From Roseicyclus marinus (GTDB taxonomy: Bacteria; Pseudomonadota; Alphaproteobacteria; Rhodobacterales; Rhodobacteraceae), in contig NZ_JASJOF010000001.1 of NCBI RefSeq assembly GCF_030163795.1, positions 62,001-126,000 of the forward strand: a stretch of DNA of 64,000 bases, read 5' to 3'. Position 1 is the first letter of the stretch, and each line of letters begins with the position of its first letter. This document shows positions 8,516 to 17,262 of this stretch, piece by piece. A program made the position numbers and the translations under genes. The notes below the pieces were generated by a model that saw only the letters and a program-made list of their open reading frames with translations, ran no database searches and had not been told where the DNA came from.

Positions 8516-8848
8516 TCCCGGGCCGCGCCGCCGTTCCGGCCGTGCGCGACCCGATTTGCGTCAAAACCCCCTTCCGGATTTGTTTCGCACGCTCTCATCC
8601 TTGTGAGGGGGCGTGACATAACCCCATGAATTCGTGAGTTTTTCGCAAAAAATCGGCGGTTCGTGCGCTGCTGGTGCGCCAGAAAACAGATCTGTGCAAA
8701 AACGCACCGACCTCACGGGAATGTCCCGGGTATGTGAGTTGAATAACAGCGCGATCCGCCCGATCTCTCTTCCATCGACGGCACGACGCCGTGACACACC
8801 AAGCCCCGGCGCTCCTGCCGGGCAAACCGAAACGAAAAGGACCACATT
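8516..8848. other. 333-bp intergenic region with repeated GTGAG half-sites
   Basis: No gene is seen here. The right half precedes a secreted protein gene. GTGAG occurs at 8603-8607, 8634-8638 and 8734-8738 (the last two as GTGAGTT exactly 100 bases apart), and the inverse CTCAC at 8712-8716. CTCAC (8712) and GTGAG (8734) form an inverted repeat, and CGGGA (8716-8720) with TCCCG (8724-8728) forms a second overlapping one. This looks like a regulated promoter region; the regulator is unknown. Confidence 0.45.
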
Positions 8849-9337
8849 ATGAAAACCGCATTTTTCGCAACCGCCGCCGTCCTCGCCCTCGCCGCACCGG
8901 CCGCAGCCCAGAACCAGTTCGAAGCCGCGCTCGGCGTGACCCCCGGGGCCTACACCACGGCCGAACTGATCCAGCTCGACCGCGCCTACGAGGAAAACGA
9001 CGTCAACACGATCAACTTCATCCTCTCGGGCGGCTCCAACCTGACCCCGGCGGAAATCGAACGCCGCGGCATCGCCGAAGCGATCAACCTCTCCGTCGAG
9101 CAGGGTGACGTCGCACAGGCCCGCAACCTCGCCGCCGCACGTGGCGATGTGGTCACCGGCTCGACCGCGTCCTCGCGTGGCGCTGCCGATCTGCCGAATT
9201 GGCTGCAGAACACCGCCGATGAACTGGGCGTGAATGCCGCCGACTTCTCCCGCGGTGAGCTGATCGCGCTGGCCCGTCACCAGGAAGAAGGTGACAGCGC
9301 CGCCGTTCGCGGCCTCATCAGCAGCGTCACCAACTGA
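8849..9337 (+). CDS. secreted protein with internal 33-residue duplication
   Basis: 162 residues with a clear Sec signal peptide (MKTAFFATAAVLALAAPAAA, cleavage near residue 20-21). The mature part is helical, hydrophilic and acidic. Residues 28-60 and 126-158 align without gaps, sharing LGV, ELI-x-L, R, EE-x-D and a final S at matching positions, so the protein contains a duplicated helical unit; a weaker related stretch (VEQGDVAQARNLAA) lies between. Preceded by AAAAGGA. I do not recognise a named family. The long upstream region suggests regulated expression. It is convergent with pheA. Confidence 0.8.
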   Translation: MKTAFFATAAVLALAAPAAAQNQFEAALGVTPGAYTTAELIQLDRAYEENDVNTINFILSGGSNLTPAEIERRGIAEAINLSVEQGDVAQARNLAAARGDVVTGSTASSRGAADLPNWLQNTADELGVNAADFSRGELIALARHQEEGDSAAVRGLISSVTN

Positions 9338-9398
9338 TCCGGCCATCCCGCGCGGGCGGCCCGGTCACGGGTCCCCGCCGGTCCAACCGGCTTCCATC

Positions 9399-9433
9399 CG
9401 AAACCCCGGTGTCCCATGGGCTCCGGGGTTTCG
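9399..9433. terminator. bidirectional hairpin between convergent genes
   Basis: CGAAACCCCGG (9399-9409) pairs perfectly with CCGGGGTTTCG (9423-9433), an 11-bp stem with a 13-base loop, between the secreted protein gene (ends 9337) and pheA (ends 9449, other strand). No long T run follows on either strand, so its efficiency as an intrinsic terminator is uncertain. Confidence 0.6.
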
Positions 9434-9448
9434 CCTGTCGTGACGCCC

Positions 9449-10279
9449 TCAATCCCGGACGGATGCCGCCGGATAAGTGCCAAGGACCTTCAGGAAGCTC
9501 GTGAAATAGGCCAGCTCTTCCAACGCCAGTTTCACGTTGGCATCCTCGGGATGGCCTTCGATATCGGCGTAGAATTGCGTGGCGGTGAACGACCCGTCGA
9601 CCATGTAGCTTTCCAGCTTGGTCATGTTCACGCCATTGGTCGCGAACCCGCCCATCGCCTTGTAAAGCGCGGCCGGAATGTTGCGCACCCGGAACACGAA
9701 GGTGGTCATCATGTGATCGCCCCGCCGTGCCATCTCGGGCTCGCGCGCCATGATCAGGAACCGCGTGGTGTTGGTGTCCTGATCCTCGATATGGCGCGCC
9801 AAGATATCCAGCCCGTAGATTTCGGCCGCCAGTTCCGAGGCCAGCGCCGCCTTGGTCCGGTCGCCCCATGTCGCCACGTCGCGCGCCGCGCGCGCATTGT
9901 CGGGGCTGACGCAGCCCTTGATCTTGTGCTTGCGCAAGAACCCCGCGCATTGCGGCAACAGCACCAGATGGCTGTGCGCCTCGCGGATGTCGCTCAACTG
10001 CGCGCCCGGCACGGCCATCAGGTTGATATGGACGCGGACGAACACCTCGTCGACGATATGCAGCCCCGATTGCGGCAAGAGCCGGTGAATGTCGGCCACC
10101 CGTCCATAAGTGGTGTTTTCCACCGGCAGCATGGCCTGATCCGCCGCGCCCGATTGCACCGCCTCGATCGCTTCTTCGAAGGTGGCGCAGGGCACCGCTT
10201 CGAATCCCGGTCTTGCGTCGTGGATCGCCTGATGGGAATAGGCGCCGGGTTCCCCCTGAAAGGCGATGCGTCCAGTCAT
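9449..10279 (-). CDS. pheA: prephenate dehydratase
   Basis: 276-residue enzyme converting prephenate to phenylpyruvate in phenylalanine biosynthesis. The catalytic domain opens with GRIAFQGEPGAYSH and contains the PVENTTYGRV motif and the conserved TRF (in NTTRFLIM). A C-terminal ACT domain (TTFVFRVRNIPAALYKAMGG and later ESYMVDGSF) would give phenylalanine feedback control. It is monofunctional: there is no chorismate mutase domain. Start at ATG 10279, preceded by GGTGGAA; the frame stays open upstream but that part overlaps the region in front of the divergent cytochrome gene. Confidence 0.95.
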   Translation of the reverse strand: MTGRIAFQGEPGAYSHQAIHDARPGFEAVPCATFEEAIEAVQSGAADQAMLPVENTTYGRVADIHRLLPQSGLHIVDEVFVRVHINLMAVPGAQLSDIREAHSHLVLLPQCAGFLRKHKIKGCVSPDNARAARDVATWGDRTKAALASELAAEIYGLDILARHIEDQDTNTTRFLIMAREPEMARRGDHMMTTFVFRVRNIPAALYKAMGGFATNGVNMTKLESYMVDGSFTATQFYADIEGHPEDANVKLALEELAYFTSFLKVLGTYPAASVRD

Positions 10280-10385
10280 TGTTCCACCGATGGATGTGGG
10301 CGTTTCGTCGCGCTCCCTACACCTTGCCATCATGGGGTGAAACCCCATACATACCCCCGAAATCGCGACACCGAATGGGAAGATC

Positions 10386-10913
10386 ATGTTCGACACGATG
10401 ACCATTACCAAGGCGTTCGCATCCGTCTGTGGCGCGATGCTGGTGCTTTTGTTGGGCGGCTGGGCCGCCGACAGCCTCTACAACATCGAAATCGAAAGCC
10501 ATGGCGACCACGCCACGCGTGGCTATGTCATCTTGGCCGAAGAGGCCGGTGACGAAGACGCCCCCGCCGAAGAGGTGGTCGAGGTCGCCTTTGCCGATGT
10601 CTATGCCACCGCCGATGCCGGCGCGGGCGAACGCCTGTGGCGCCAGTGCTCGGCCTGCCACGCGCTGGAACCGGGCGTGAACCGCGTCGGTCCCTACCTG
10701 CACGGCGTCGTCGATCGCCCCAAGCATGCCGCCGAAGGCTTCAACTATTCCGACGCGCTCATGTCGCAAGATGGGGCATGGACGCCGGAAAACCTCTCCG
10801 CCTTCCTCGAAAACCCCCGCGCCTACGCGCCGGGCACCGCCATGGCCTATAACGGCATGAGCGATGTCGAGGATCGGGCGAACCTGATCGCCTATCTCGC
10901 CACGTTCAACTGA
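10386..10913 (+). CDS. membrane-anchored cytochrome c (cytochrome c-y / CycM type)
   Basis: 175 residues. An uncleaved N-terminal membrane anchor (about residues 8-30) is followed by an acidic Ala/Glu linker (about 50-72) and a class I cytochrome c domain with the haem motif CSACH near residue 89 and an axial methionine in the GTAMAYNGM region. This layout matches cytochrome c-y of Rhodobacter, which carries electrons from the bc1 complex to cbb3 oxidase or reaction centres while tethered to the membrane. The acidic tether is typical. It is divergent from pheA. Pairing with the cbb3 oxidase 10 kb away is plausible but inferred. Confidence 0.88.
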   Translation: MFDTMTITKAFASVCGAMLVLLLGGWAADSLYNIEIESHGDHATRGYVILAEEAGDEDAPAEEVVEVAFADVYATADAGAGERLWRQCSACHALEPGVNRVGPYLHGVVDRPKHAAEGFNYSDALMSQDGAWTPENLSAFLENPRAYAPGTAMAYNGMSDVEDRANLIAYLATFN

Positions 10914-10937
10914 GCCGCGGCACAGCCGATTTTGCAG

Positions 10938-10960
10938 GGGCCGTCCCGCCGGGGCGGCCC
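10938..10960 (+). terminator. hairpin after cytochrome c gene
   Basis: GGGCCGTCCC and GGGGCGGCCC form a 10-bp stem (one G-T pair) with a GCC loop, 25 bases after the stop of the cytochrome gene. The following sequence TTCGC has little T content, so this is a GC-rich candidate terminator only. Confidence 0.5.
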
Positions 10961-11093
10961 TTCGCATGTCCGGTCTCCGCATCGCGCCCCGATCACGCAA
11001 TCTCAACTTGCCCCCGGGCGGGGCTGGTCTCTAACCTGTGCCGAACCAGATAATGGGGCAAAGGCCCCTCACAGGACGAGTTCGGAGATCTGC

Positions 11094-13031
11094 ATGTTTC
11101 ACCGCTACGCCCTTGCCCGCGCGGGTCAGCCCCGTGTCCAGCCCCAAGAGCAGTCCAAAACGCCGCTCGCACGGCACTCGAAATCCCTCGCCGCCGCCCT
11201 GTTCCTATCGCTCGTCGCGGGCGCGGCCCCCGCACAGGACGACCTGATCGTCACCCATGGCGTCGCCACCTTCGGGATCGAGGATCTGAGCTATGCTCCC
11301 GATTTCACCCATCTCGCCTATGTGAACCCCGACGCCCCGCAGGGGGGCGAGATGTCGCTCAGCTGGTCCAGCGCGGGCGGCTCGTTCGATTCGCTGCATC
11401 CCTACACCAACCAGGGCAATCCGGCGGTTCTGGCCTCGATCTTCTTCGAATCCATGCTCGAAGGCACGCTCGACACCATCGGCCAAAGCTATTGCCTGCT
11501 TTGCGAATCCATCGCCTATCCCGAGGATCGGTCCTACGTCATCTTCACGCTGCGCCCCGAGGCGCGGTTTTCCGATGGCACGCCGGTGACCGCGCAGGAC
11601 GTGCTTTTCTCCTACGAAATCCTCCGCGACGAGGGTCTGCCCAGCTTCCGCGCCAATATCCCGCTCACCATCGCCGGGGCCGAGGTGCTGGACGACCGGC
11701 GCATCCGCTTCGATTTCAACCCCGACAGCCAGCTGCGCGGCCGGGTCGAGGCGGCGGGCAGCCTGCCCGTGTTCAGTCAGGCCAGCCACATCGCCAGCGG
11801 CCTCGCCTTCAACGAAAGCCGCCTGACCCCGCTCGTCGGGTCGGGGCCTTACGTCGTGGGCCGGGTCGATCCGGGCCGGGCGACCGTCTTCACGCGCAAC
11901 CGTGACTATTGGGGCAATGACCTGCCCATAAATCGCGGGCGGCACAATTTCGACAGCATCCGCGTCGAATACTATGCCGACAGCATCGCCGCCTTCGAAG
12001 GTTTCACCGCCGGCAATTACCTCTTCCGGCAGGAAAACTCCTCCCAGAATTGGGCCAACAGCTATGATTTCCCCCGCCTGCGCGACGGGATCATCATCCG
12101 CGAGGAAATCCCCCAAGGGCTGATCGCGCCCGGCCAAAGCTTCGTCTTCAACCTGCGCCGCGAGAAATTTCAAGATCCCCGCGTCCGCGAGGCGATCGCG
12201 CTGATGTTCAACTTCGAATGGACGAACCAGACGCTCTTCTTCGGCCTCTATTCGCCGGTCGACAGTTTCTGGGAAAACACCGAGCTCGAGGCAACGGGCC
12301 TGCCCAGTCCCGAGGAACTGGCGATCTTGGAGCCCCTGCGCGGTCTGATCCCCGACGAGGTGTTCACCGAACCCGCCTTCGCCACGCCGGCCTCCGATCC
12401 CGACCGCACCTTCGACCGGCGGCAGGCGCGCCGCGCCACCGCCCTCCTGGAGGAAGCGGGCTGGACCCCCGGTTCCGACGGCATGTTGCGCAACGCGGCG
12501 GGTGAAACGCTCGAGGTGGAATTCCTCAACGCGGGTCCGCTCTTTGACCGGATCATCAATCCCTATGTCGAAAACCTGCGCGCCATCGGCATCGACGCGC
12601 GCCTGAACCGCGTCGACGGCGCACAGGCCAGCCAGCGCCAGCGCGACGCCGATTTCGACATCGTGACCGAGTTTTTCCAGACCGGCTACGAACCCGGCAC
12701 CTCGCTGCGCCAGCTCTTCGGCTCCATCGGTGCCGATGAAAGCCTGTTCAACGTCGCGGGCCTCGCCGACGAAGGCGTCGACCGGCTGGTCGAGGTCGTG
12801 GTCCGCGCAGAAACCCGCGAAGAGATGGAGGTTGCCGTCCGCGCGCTCGACCGCGTGCTGCGCGCCCATCGCATCCGTGTCCCGCAATGGTTCAACGACA
12901 GCGATTGGGTCGCCTATTACAACCACTACCGCTACCCCGAGACGCTGCCGCCCTATGGCATCGGCTTCCTCGATTTCTGGTGGGTGGACCCCGCGGCCGA
13001 ACAGGCTTTGCGCGATCAGGGTGTGCTGTAA
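11094..13031 (+). CDS. yejA: peptide/microcin-C-type ABC transporter substrate-binding protein
   Basis: 645-residue periplasmic binding protein of family SBP_bac_5, first gene of a yejABEF-like operon that imports oligopeptides. The N terminus is unusual in that the hydrophobic export segment (AAALFLSLVAGAAPAQ) starts only at about residue 35, after a basic n-region. The mature protein shows LRPEARFSDGTPVTAQDVLFSYE, FNLRREKFQDPRVREAIA and the C-terminal NxxDWVAYYNHYRYPE motif typical of YejA. Start at ATG 11094 after GGAGAT. The yejB start follows within 6 bases. Confidence 0.92.
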   Translation: MFHRYALARAGQPRVQPQEQSKTPLARHSKSLAAALFLSLVAGAAPAQDDLIVTHGVATFGIEDLSYAPDFTHLAYVNPDAPQGGEMSLSWSSAGGSFDSLHPYTNQGNPAVLASIFFESMLEGTLDTIGQSYCLLCESIAYPEDRSYVIFTLRPEARFSDGTPVTAQDVLFSYEILRDEGLPSFRANIPLTIAGAEVLDDRRIRFDFNPDSQLRGRVEAAGSLPVFSQASHIASGLAFNESRLTPLVGSGPYVVGRVDPGRATVFTRNRDYWGNDLPINRGRHNFDSIRVEYYADSIAAFEGFTAGNYLFRQENSSQNWANSYDFPRLRDGIIIREEIPQGLIAPGQSFVFNLRREKFQDPRVREAIALMFNFEWTNQTLFFGLYSPVDSFWENTELEATGLPSPEELAILEPLRGLIPDEVFTEPAFATPASDPDRTFDRRQARRATALLEEAGWTPGSDGMLRNAAGETLEVEFLNAGPLFDRIINPYVENLRAIGIDARLNRVDGAQASQRQRDADFDIVTEFFQTGYEPGTSLRQLFGSIGADESLFNVAGLADEGVDRLVEVVVRAETREEMEVAVRALDRVLRAHRIRVPQWFNDSDWVAYYNHYRYPETLPPYGIGFLDFWWVDPAAEQALRDQGVL

Positions 13032-13037
13032 CCGGAT

Positions 13038-14195
13038 ATGGGCGCCTATATCCTCAGACGCGTGCTCCTCATGATCCCCACATTGCTGGGGATCATGGTG
13101 ATCAACTTCGCCCTCACCCAATTCGTGCCGGGTGGCCCCGTGGAACAGGTCATCGCCCAGCTCGAGGGCGAGGGCGATGTCTTCGCCGGCATCTCGGGCG
13201 GTGGCGGCGATGGTGGCGGGGGCGGCGCGCAGCTTGAATCCGCCGATTACCAAGGCGCGCGGGGCCTGCCGCCGCAATTCCTCGACGAATTGCGCATCCA
13301 GTTCAACTTCGCCCGCATCGTCTGCGACGAGGGCTTCACCGGCACCCCCAGCCTGCGGGCCGAGGAATGCCGCGCCGAGGATATTCCCGGCCTCGAACGC
13401 TTCTTCCTGATGATGTGGGATTACGCCCGCTTCGATTTCGGCGAAAGCTACTTCCGCTCCATCTCGGTCATCGACCTCGTGATCGAGAAACTGCCGGTCT
13501 CCATCTCGCTCGGCCTGTGGTCGACGCTCATCGCCTATATCGTCTCGATCCCCTTGGGCATCGCCAAGGCCACGCGCGACGGCACGAAATTCGACACCTG
13601 GACCTCGGGCGTCATCATCGTCGCCTATGCCATCCCCGGCTTCCTCTTCGCCATCCTGCTTTTGGTGGTCTTCGCGGGCGGGCGCTATTTCCAGATCTTC
13701 CCGCTGCGCGGCCTGACCTCCGACGGGTTCGACGACATGACCCTGATCCAGCAGATCGGCGATTATTTCTGGCACATCACCCTGCCGGTCCTGGCCTCCA
13801 CCATCTCGGCCTTCGCCACGCTCACGCTCCTGACCAAGAATTCCTTCCTTGACGAGATCAAGAAGCAATACGTGATGACCGCCCGCGCCAAGGGTCTGGC
13901 CGAATCCCGCGTGCTCTACGGCCATGTCTTCCGCAACGCGATGCTGATCGTGATCGCGGGTTTCCCGGCCGTTTTCGTCGGCGTTTTCTTCGGCGGCTCG
14001 CTCATCATCGAAACGATCTTCTCGCTCGACGGTCTGGGGCGGCTCGCCTTCGAGGCGGCGGTGAGCCGCGATTACCCGGTGATCTTCGGCACGCTCTTCG
14101 TCTTCGGCCTGATCGGGCTGGTGGTGAACATCCTGTCGGACCTGATGTATGTCTGGATCGACCCCCGCATCGATTTCGAAACGCGGGAAACCTGA
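13038..14195 (+). CDS. yejB: oligopeptide ABC transporter permease YejB
   Basis: 385-residue inner membrane permease. It opens with the family motif [23 protein letters not shown] (first helix) and carries the EAA-type coupling loop ([22 protein letters not shown]) near residues 275-300. A periplasmic loop after helix 1 contains a glycine-rich insert (around residues 55-70) and is longer than in simple DppB-type permeases, as usual for YejB. It follows yejA by 6 bases and precedes yejE by a single base. Confidence 0.93.
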   Translation: MGAYILRRVLLMIPTLLGIMVINFALTQFVPGGPVEQVIAQLEGEGDVFAGISGGGGDGGGGGAQLESADYQGARGLPPQFLDELRIQFNFARIVCDEGFTGTPSLRAEECRAEDIPGLERFFLMMWDYARFDFGESYFRSISVIDLVIEKLPVSISLGLWSTLIAYIVSIPLGIAKATRDGTKFDTWTSGVIIVAYAIPGFLFAILLLVVFAGGRYFQIFPLRGLTSDGFDDMTLIQQIGDYFWHITLPVLASTISAFATLTLLTKNSFLDEIKKQYVMTARAKGLAESRVLYGHVFRNAMLIVIAGFPAVFVGVFFGGSLIIETIFSLDGLGRLAFEAAVSRDYPVIFGTLFVFGLIGLVVNILSDLMYVWIDPRIDFETRET

Positions 14196-14196
14196 C

Positions 14197-15378
14197 ATGG
14201 CCATGCCCGTCGAAACCCCGCGCACACCCGATCCGGTTCCGCCCCCCGCCGCCCCCCCCGTTCGGCGCGGCTGGCTCTCGCCGCTCAACCGCCGCCGCTG
14301 GGAGAATTTCAAGGCCAACCGCCGCGCCTACTGGTCGCTCTGGATCTTCGCCGTGCTCTACGGCCTCAGCATTTTTGCCGAATTCATCGCCAATGACCGC
14401 CCGATCCTCGTGCAATATCGCGGTGCCTATTACACCCCGATCTTCACCTTCTACCCCGAGACCGAATTCGGCGGCGATTTCCGGACCGAGGCCGTCTACC
14501 GCGATATCGAGGTGCAATGCCTCATCGTCTCGGGCGGGCTGGAGGATTGCTGGGACGACGCCCTAGGCGTGATCGACATCGTGCAAGAAACCGGCACCTT
14601 CAACGGGCAAACCGTCGAACAGGGCTGGCTTCTCTGGCCGCTCATTCCCTACAGCTACAACACGGTCAACGATCTGGGCCGCGCCGCCCCCTCGCCGCCC
14701 GATGCCAACCATTGGCTCGGCACCGACGACACAGCCCGCGACGTGCTGGCCCGCGTGATCTACGGCTTCCGCCTCTCGGTCAGCTTCGCCCTTGTCGTGA
14801 CCTTCCTCACCTCGGTCATCGGCATCGCGGCGGGCGCGGCGCAGGGCTATTACGGCGGCTGGCTCGACCTGATCTTCCAGCGCGTGATCGAGATCTGGAA
14901 TTCCACCCCCAGCCTTTACATCATCATCATCATCTCCGCGATTTTCGTGATGGATTTCTGGCTTCTGGTCTTCCTCATGGTGCTGTTTGGCTGGACGGGC
15001 CTCGTGGGCGTGGTGCGCGCCGAATTCCTGCGCGCCCGCAACTTCGAATACGTCCGCGCCGCCCGCGCGCTCGGCGTCTCGAACGGCAAGATCATGTTCC
15101 GCCATGTCCTGCCCAATGCCATGGTCGCAACCCTCACCTTCCTGCCCTTCGTCGTGACGGGTACGATCGGGGGGCTGGCCTCGCTCGATTTCCTCGGCTT
15201 CGGCCTGCCCTCCTCGGCCCCCAGCCTTGGCGAAATGACCCTTCAGGCGAAAAACAACCTTCAGGCGCCGTGGCTCGGCTTCACCGCCTTTTTCGCCTTC
15301 GCGATCATGCTCTCGCTCTTGGTGTTCATCTTCGAAGGGGTGCGCGACGCCTTCGACCCGCGAAAGACGTTCCGATGA
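14197..15378 (+). CDS. yejE: oligopeptide ABC transporter permease YejE
   Basis: 393-residue permease partner of YejB. It has a proline-rich cytoplasmic N terminus, the motif LNRRRWENFKANRRAYWSLWIF before the first helix, a long periplasmic domain (about residues 65-185) and the coupling loop RAARALGVSNGKIMFRHVLPNA. This long N-terminal domain is characteristic of YejE rather than DppC. Start at ATG 14197, just after the yejB stop; a second ATG two codons later is also possible. Confidence 0.92.
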   Translation: MAMPVETPRTPDPVPPPAAPPVRRGWLSPLNRRRWENFKANRRAYWSLWIFAVLYGLSIFAEFIANDRPILVQYRGAYYTPIFTFYPETEFGGDFRTEAVYRDIEVQCLIVSGGLEDCWDDALGVIDIVQETGTFNGQTVEQGWLLWPLIPYSYNTVNDLGRAAPSPPDANHWLGTDDTARDVLARVIYGFRLSVSFALVVTFLTSVIGIAAGAAQGYYGGWLDLIFQRVIEIWNSTPSLYIIIIISAIFVMDFWLLVFLMVLFGWTGLVGVVRAEFLRARNFEYVRAARALGVSNGKIMFRHVLPNAMVATLTFLPFVVTGTIGGLASLDFLGFGLPSSAPSLGEMTLQAKNNLQAPWLGFTAFFAFAIMLSLLVFIFEGVRDAFDPRKTFR

Positions 15379-15400
15379 TCCATGACCCCGGCATGACACG

Positions 15401-16981
15401 ATGAAGGTTCTCGAGGTCGACACTCTCTCGGTCCATTTCGGCCCCACCCATGCGGTGCGGGGCGTGTCCTTCCACGTCGACAAGGGCGAAACCGTCGCGC
15501 TCGTGGGCGAAAGCGGTTCGGGCAAATCCGTCACCGCGCTCTCCACCGTGTCGCTTGTTCCCGGCGCGACCGAGATCACCGGATCAGTCCGCTATGCCGG
15601 GCAGGAGATGGTCGGGGCCGACACCGCCACGCTGCGCCGCATCCGGGGCAATGACATCAGCTTCATCTTTCAGGAGCCGATGACCTCGCTCAACCCGCTC
15701 CACACGCTGGAAAAGCAGATCACCGAAAGCCTGTCTCTTCATCAGGGTCTGCGCGGCGAGGCGGCGCGGGCCCGCGTGATCGATCTTCTGACCAAGGTGG
15801 GCATCCGCGATCCAGAAAGCCGTCTGGGCGCCTATCCCCACCAGCTTTCGGGCGGGCAGCGTCAGCGCGTGATGATCGCCATGGCGCTGGCCAATGGCCC
15901 CGATCTTCTGGTGGCCGATGAACCGACCACCGCGCTTGATGTCACCATTCAGGCGCAGATCCTCGACCTTCTGGCCGATCTCAAGCGCGACATGGGGATG
16001 AGCCTTTTGTTCATCACCCATGACCTGACCATCGTGCGCCGCATCGCCGATCGCGTCTGCGTCATGCAGGGCGGCGAGATCGTGGAACAGGGCCCGACCG
16101 AAGACATCTTCGCCAATCCCCGCCATCCCTACACCCGCAAGCTTCTGGCCGCCGAGGCGCGCGGCCGCCCCGATCCGGTGCCGCAGGGCGCGCCCGAGAT
16201 CGTGGCCACCGATGACCTGCGCGTCTGGTTCCCAATCCAGCGCGGGTTGATGCGCCGCACCGTGGGCCATGTGAAAGCCGTGAACGCCGCAACCCTCAGT
16301 GTGCGCGCAGGCGAAACGCTGGGCGTGGTGGGCGAAAGCGGCTCGGGCAAGACGACGCTGGCGCTCGCCATCATGCGGCTGATTTCCTCGCAGGGGCCGG
16401 TCGTCTTCATGGGCCGCGACGTGCAGGGTCTCCACTCGCGCGAATTGCGCCCGCTCCGGCGCGACATGCAGATCGTCTTTCAAGATCCCTACGGCAGCCT
16501 CAGCCCCCGAATGACCGTCGAACAGATCATCGGCGAAGGGCTCGAAGTGCATGGCGTTGGCCGCGAAGACCGGCGCGCGCAGGTCGCCGCGATCTTGTCC
16601 GAGGTCGGTCTCGACCCCGCGATGATGGACCGCTACCCCCACGAATTTTCTGGCGGCCAGCGTCAGCGCATCGCCATCGCCCGCGCCATGATCCTGCGCC
16701 CCAAACTCGTGGTGCTGGACGAACCGACCAGCGCGCTCGACATGACGGTGCAGGTCCAGATCGTGGAACTGCTCCGCAGCCTCCAGCGCAAGAACGGCAT
16801 CGCCTATCTCTTCATCAGCCACGACCTCAAGGTCGTGCGCGCCCTCAGCCACAAGATCATCGTGATGAAGAACGGCGATGTGGTCGAACAGGGCGAGGCC
16901 GAGGCGATTTTTGCAAATCCGCGGACGCGCTACACCCGCGATCTTCTGACCGCCGCCTTCGGAGAGGTCGGGGCGGCCTGA
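15401..16981 (+). CDS. yejF: oligopeptide ABC transporter ATP-binding protein YejF (tandem ATPase)
   Basis: 526 residues holding two complete ABC ATPase domains in one chain. Each half has a Walker A (GESGSGKS near residue 38, GESGSGKT near 312), an ABC signature (LSGGQRQR; FSGGQRQR) and a Walker B (DLLVADEPTTALD; LVVLDEPTSALD). The C-terminal extension of each half matches the oligopeptide/nickel subfamily. As the last gene of the yejABEF operon it powers the YejB/YejE pore. Confidence 0.95.
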   Translation: MKVLEVDTLSVHFGPTHAVRGVSFHVDKGETVALVGESGSGKSVTALSTVSLVPGATEITGSVRYAGQEMVGADTATLRRIRGNDISFIFQEPMTSLNPLHTLEKQITESLSLHQGLRGEAARARVIDLLTKVGIRDPESRLGAYPHQLSGGQRQRVMIAMALANGPDLLVADEPTTALDVTIQAQILDLLADLKRDMGMSLLFITHDLTIVRRIADRVCVMQGGEIVEQGPTEDIFANPRHPYTRKLLAAEARGRPDPVPQGAPEIVATDDLRVWFPIQRGLMRRTVGHVKAVNAATLSVRAGETLGVVGESGSGKTTLALAIMRLISSQGPVVFMGRDVQGLHSRELRPLRRDMQIVFQDPYGSLSPRMTVEQIIGEGLEVHGVGREDRRAQVAAILSEVGLDPAMMDRYPHEFSGGQRQRIAIARAMILRPKLVVLDEPTSALDMTVQVQIVELLRSLQRKNGIAYLFISHDLKVVRALSHKIIVMKNGDVVEQGEAEAIFANPRTRYTRDLLTAAFGEVGAA

Positions 16982-17262
16982 CGCGCGCCGCCGCCGTCGT
17001 CCGATCCTCTCCCGCCGGTGAACCGATCCTTGCCATGGCCGGGATCGCTCAAGGTTTCGGTAAGAGGGTCCGGCGTTTGCTACGCGGGTGCTACTCCGGG
17101 GGCCCGACCTCTTCAGGTTTCGCTAACCATGGCGCAAGAAAACCGACCGCACGGCCCGCGCCGTTAACGGAATCTTCGGATTCGCGTGGAAACATTCACG
17201 GGGCGTTAAGGTTTCGGACCAAATCTTTACCCGGCCTTCACGCATTTCGCGTCGCGCAAACC
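16982..17262. other. 281-bp intergenic region between convergent yejF and hemN
   Basis: No protein gene is supported. The region contains partly complementary blocks (AAGAGGGTCCGG near 17065 and CCGACCTCTT near 17106) that could form an imperfect hairpin, and several short GTTAA blocks. I see no clean T-run terminator and no clear promoter. A small RNA cannot be excluded. Confidence 0.35.

Noticed and set aside
11205-14318. 1037-codon open frame antisense to yejA and yejB
   Set aside because: It mirrors real genes with clear homology on the plus strand. Long antisense frames are expected here because GC-rich codon use removes stop codons. No recognisable motif or start signal.
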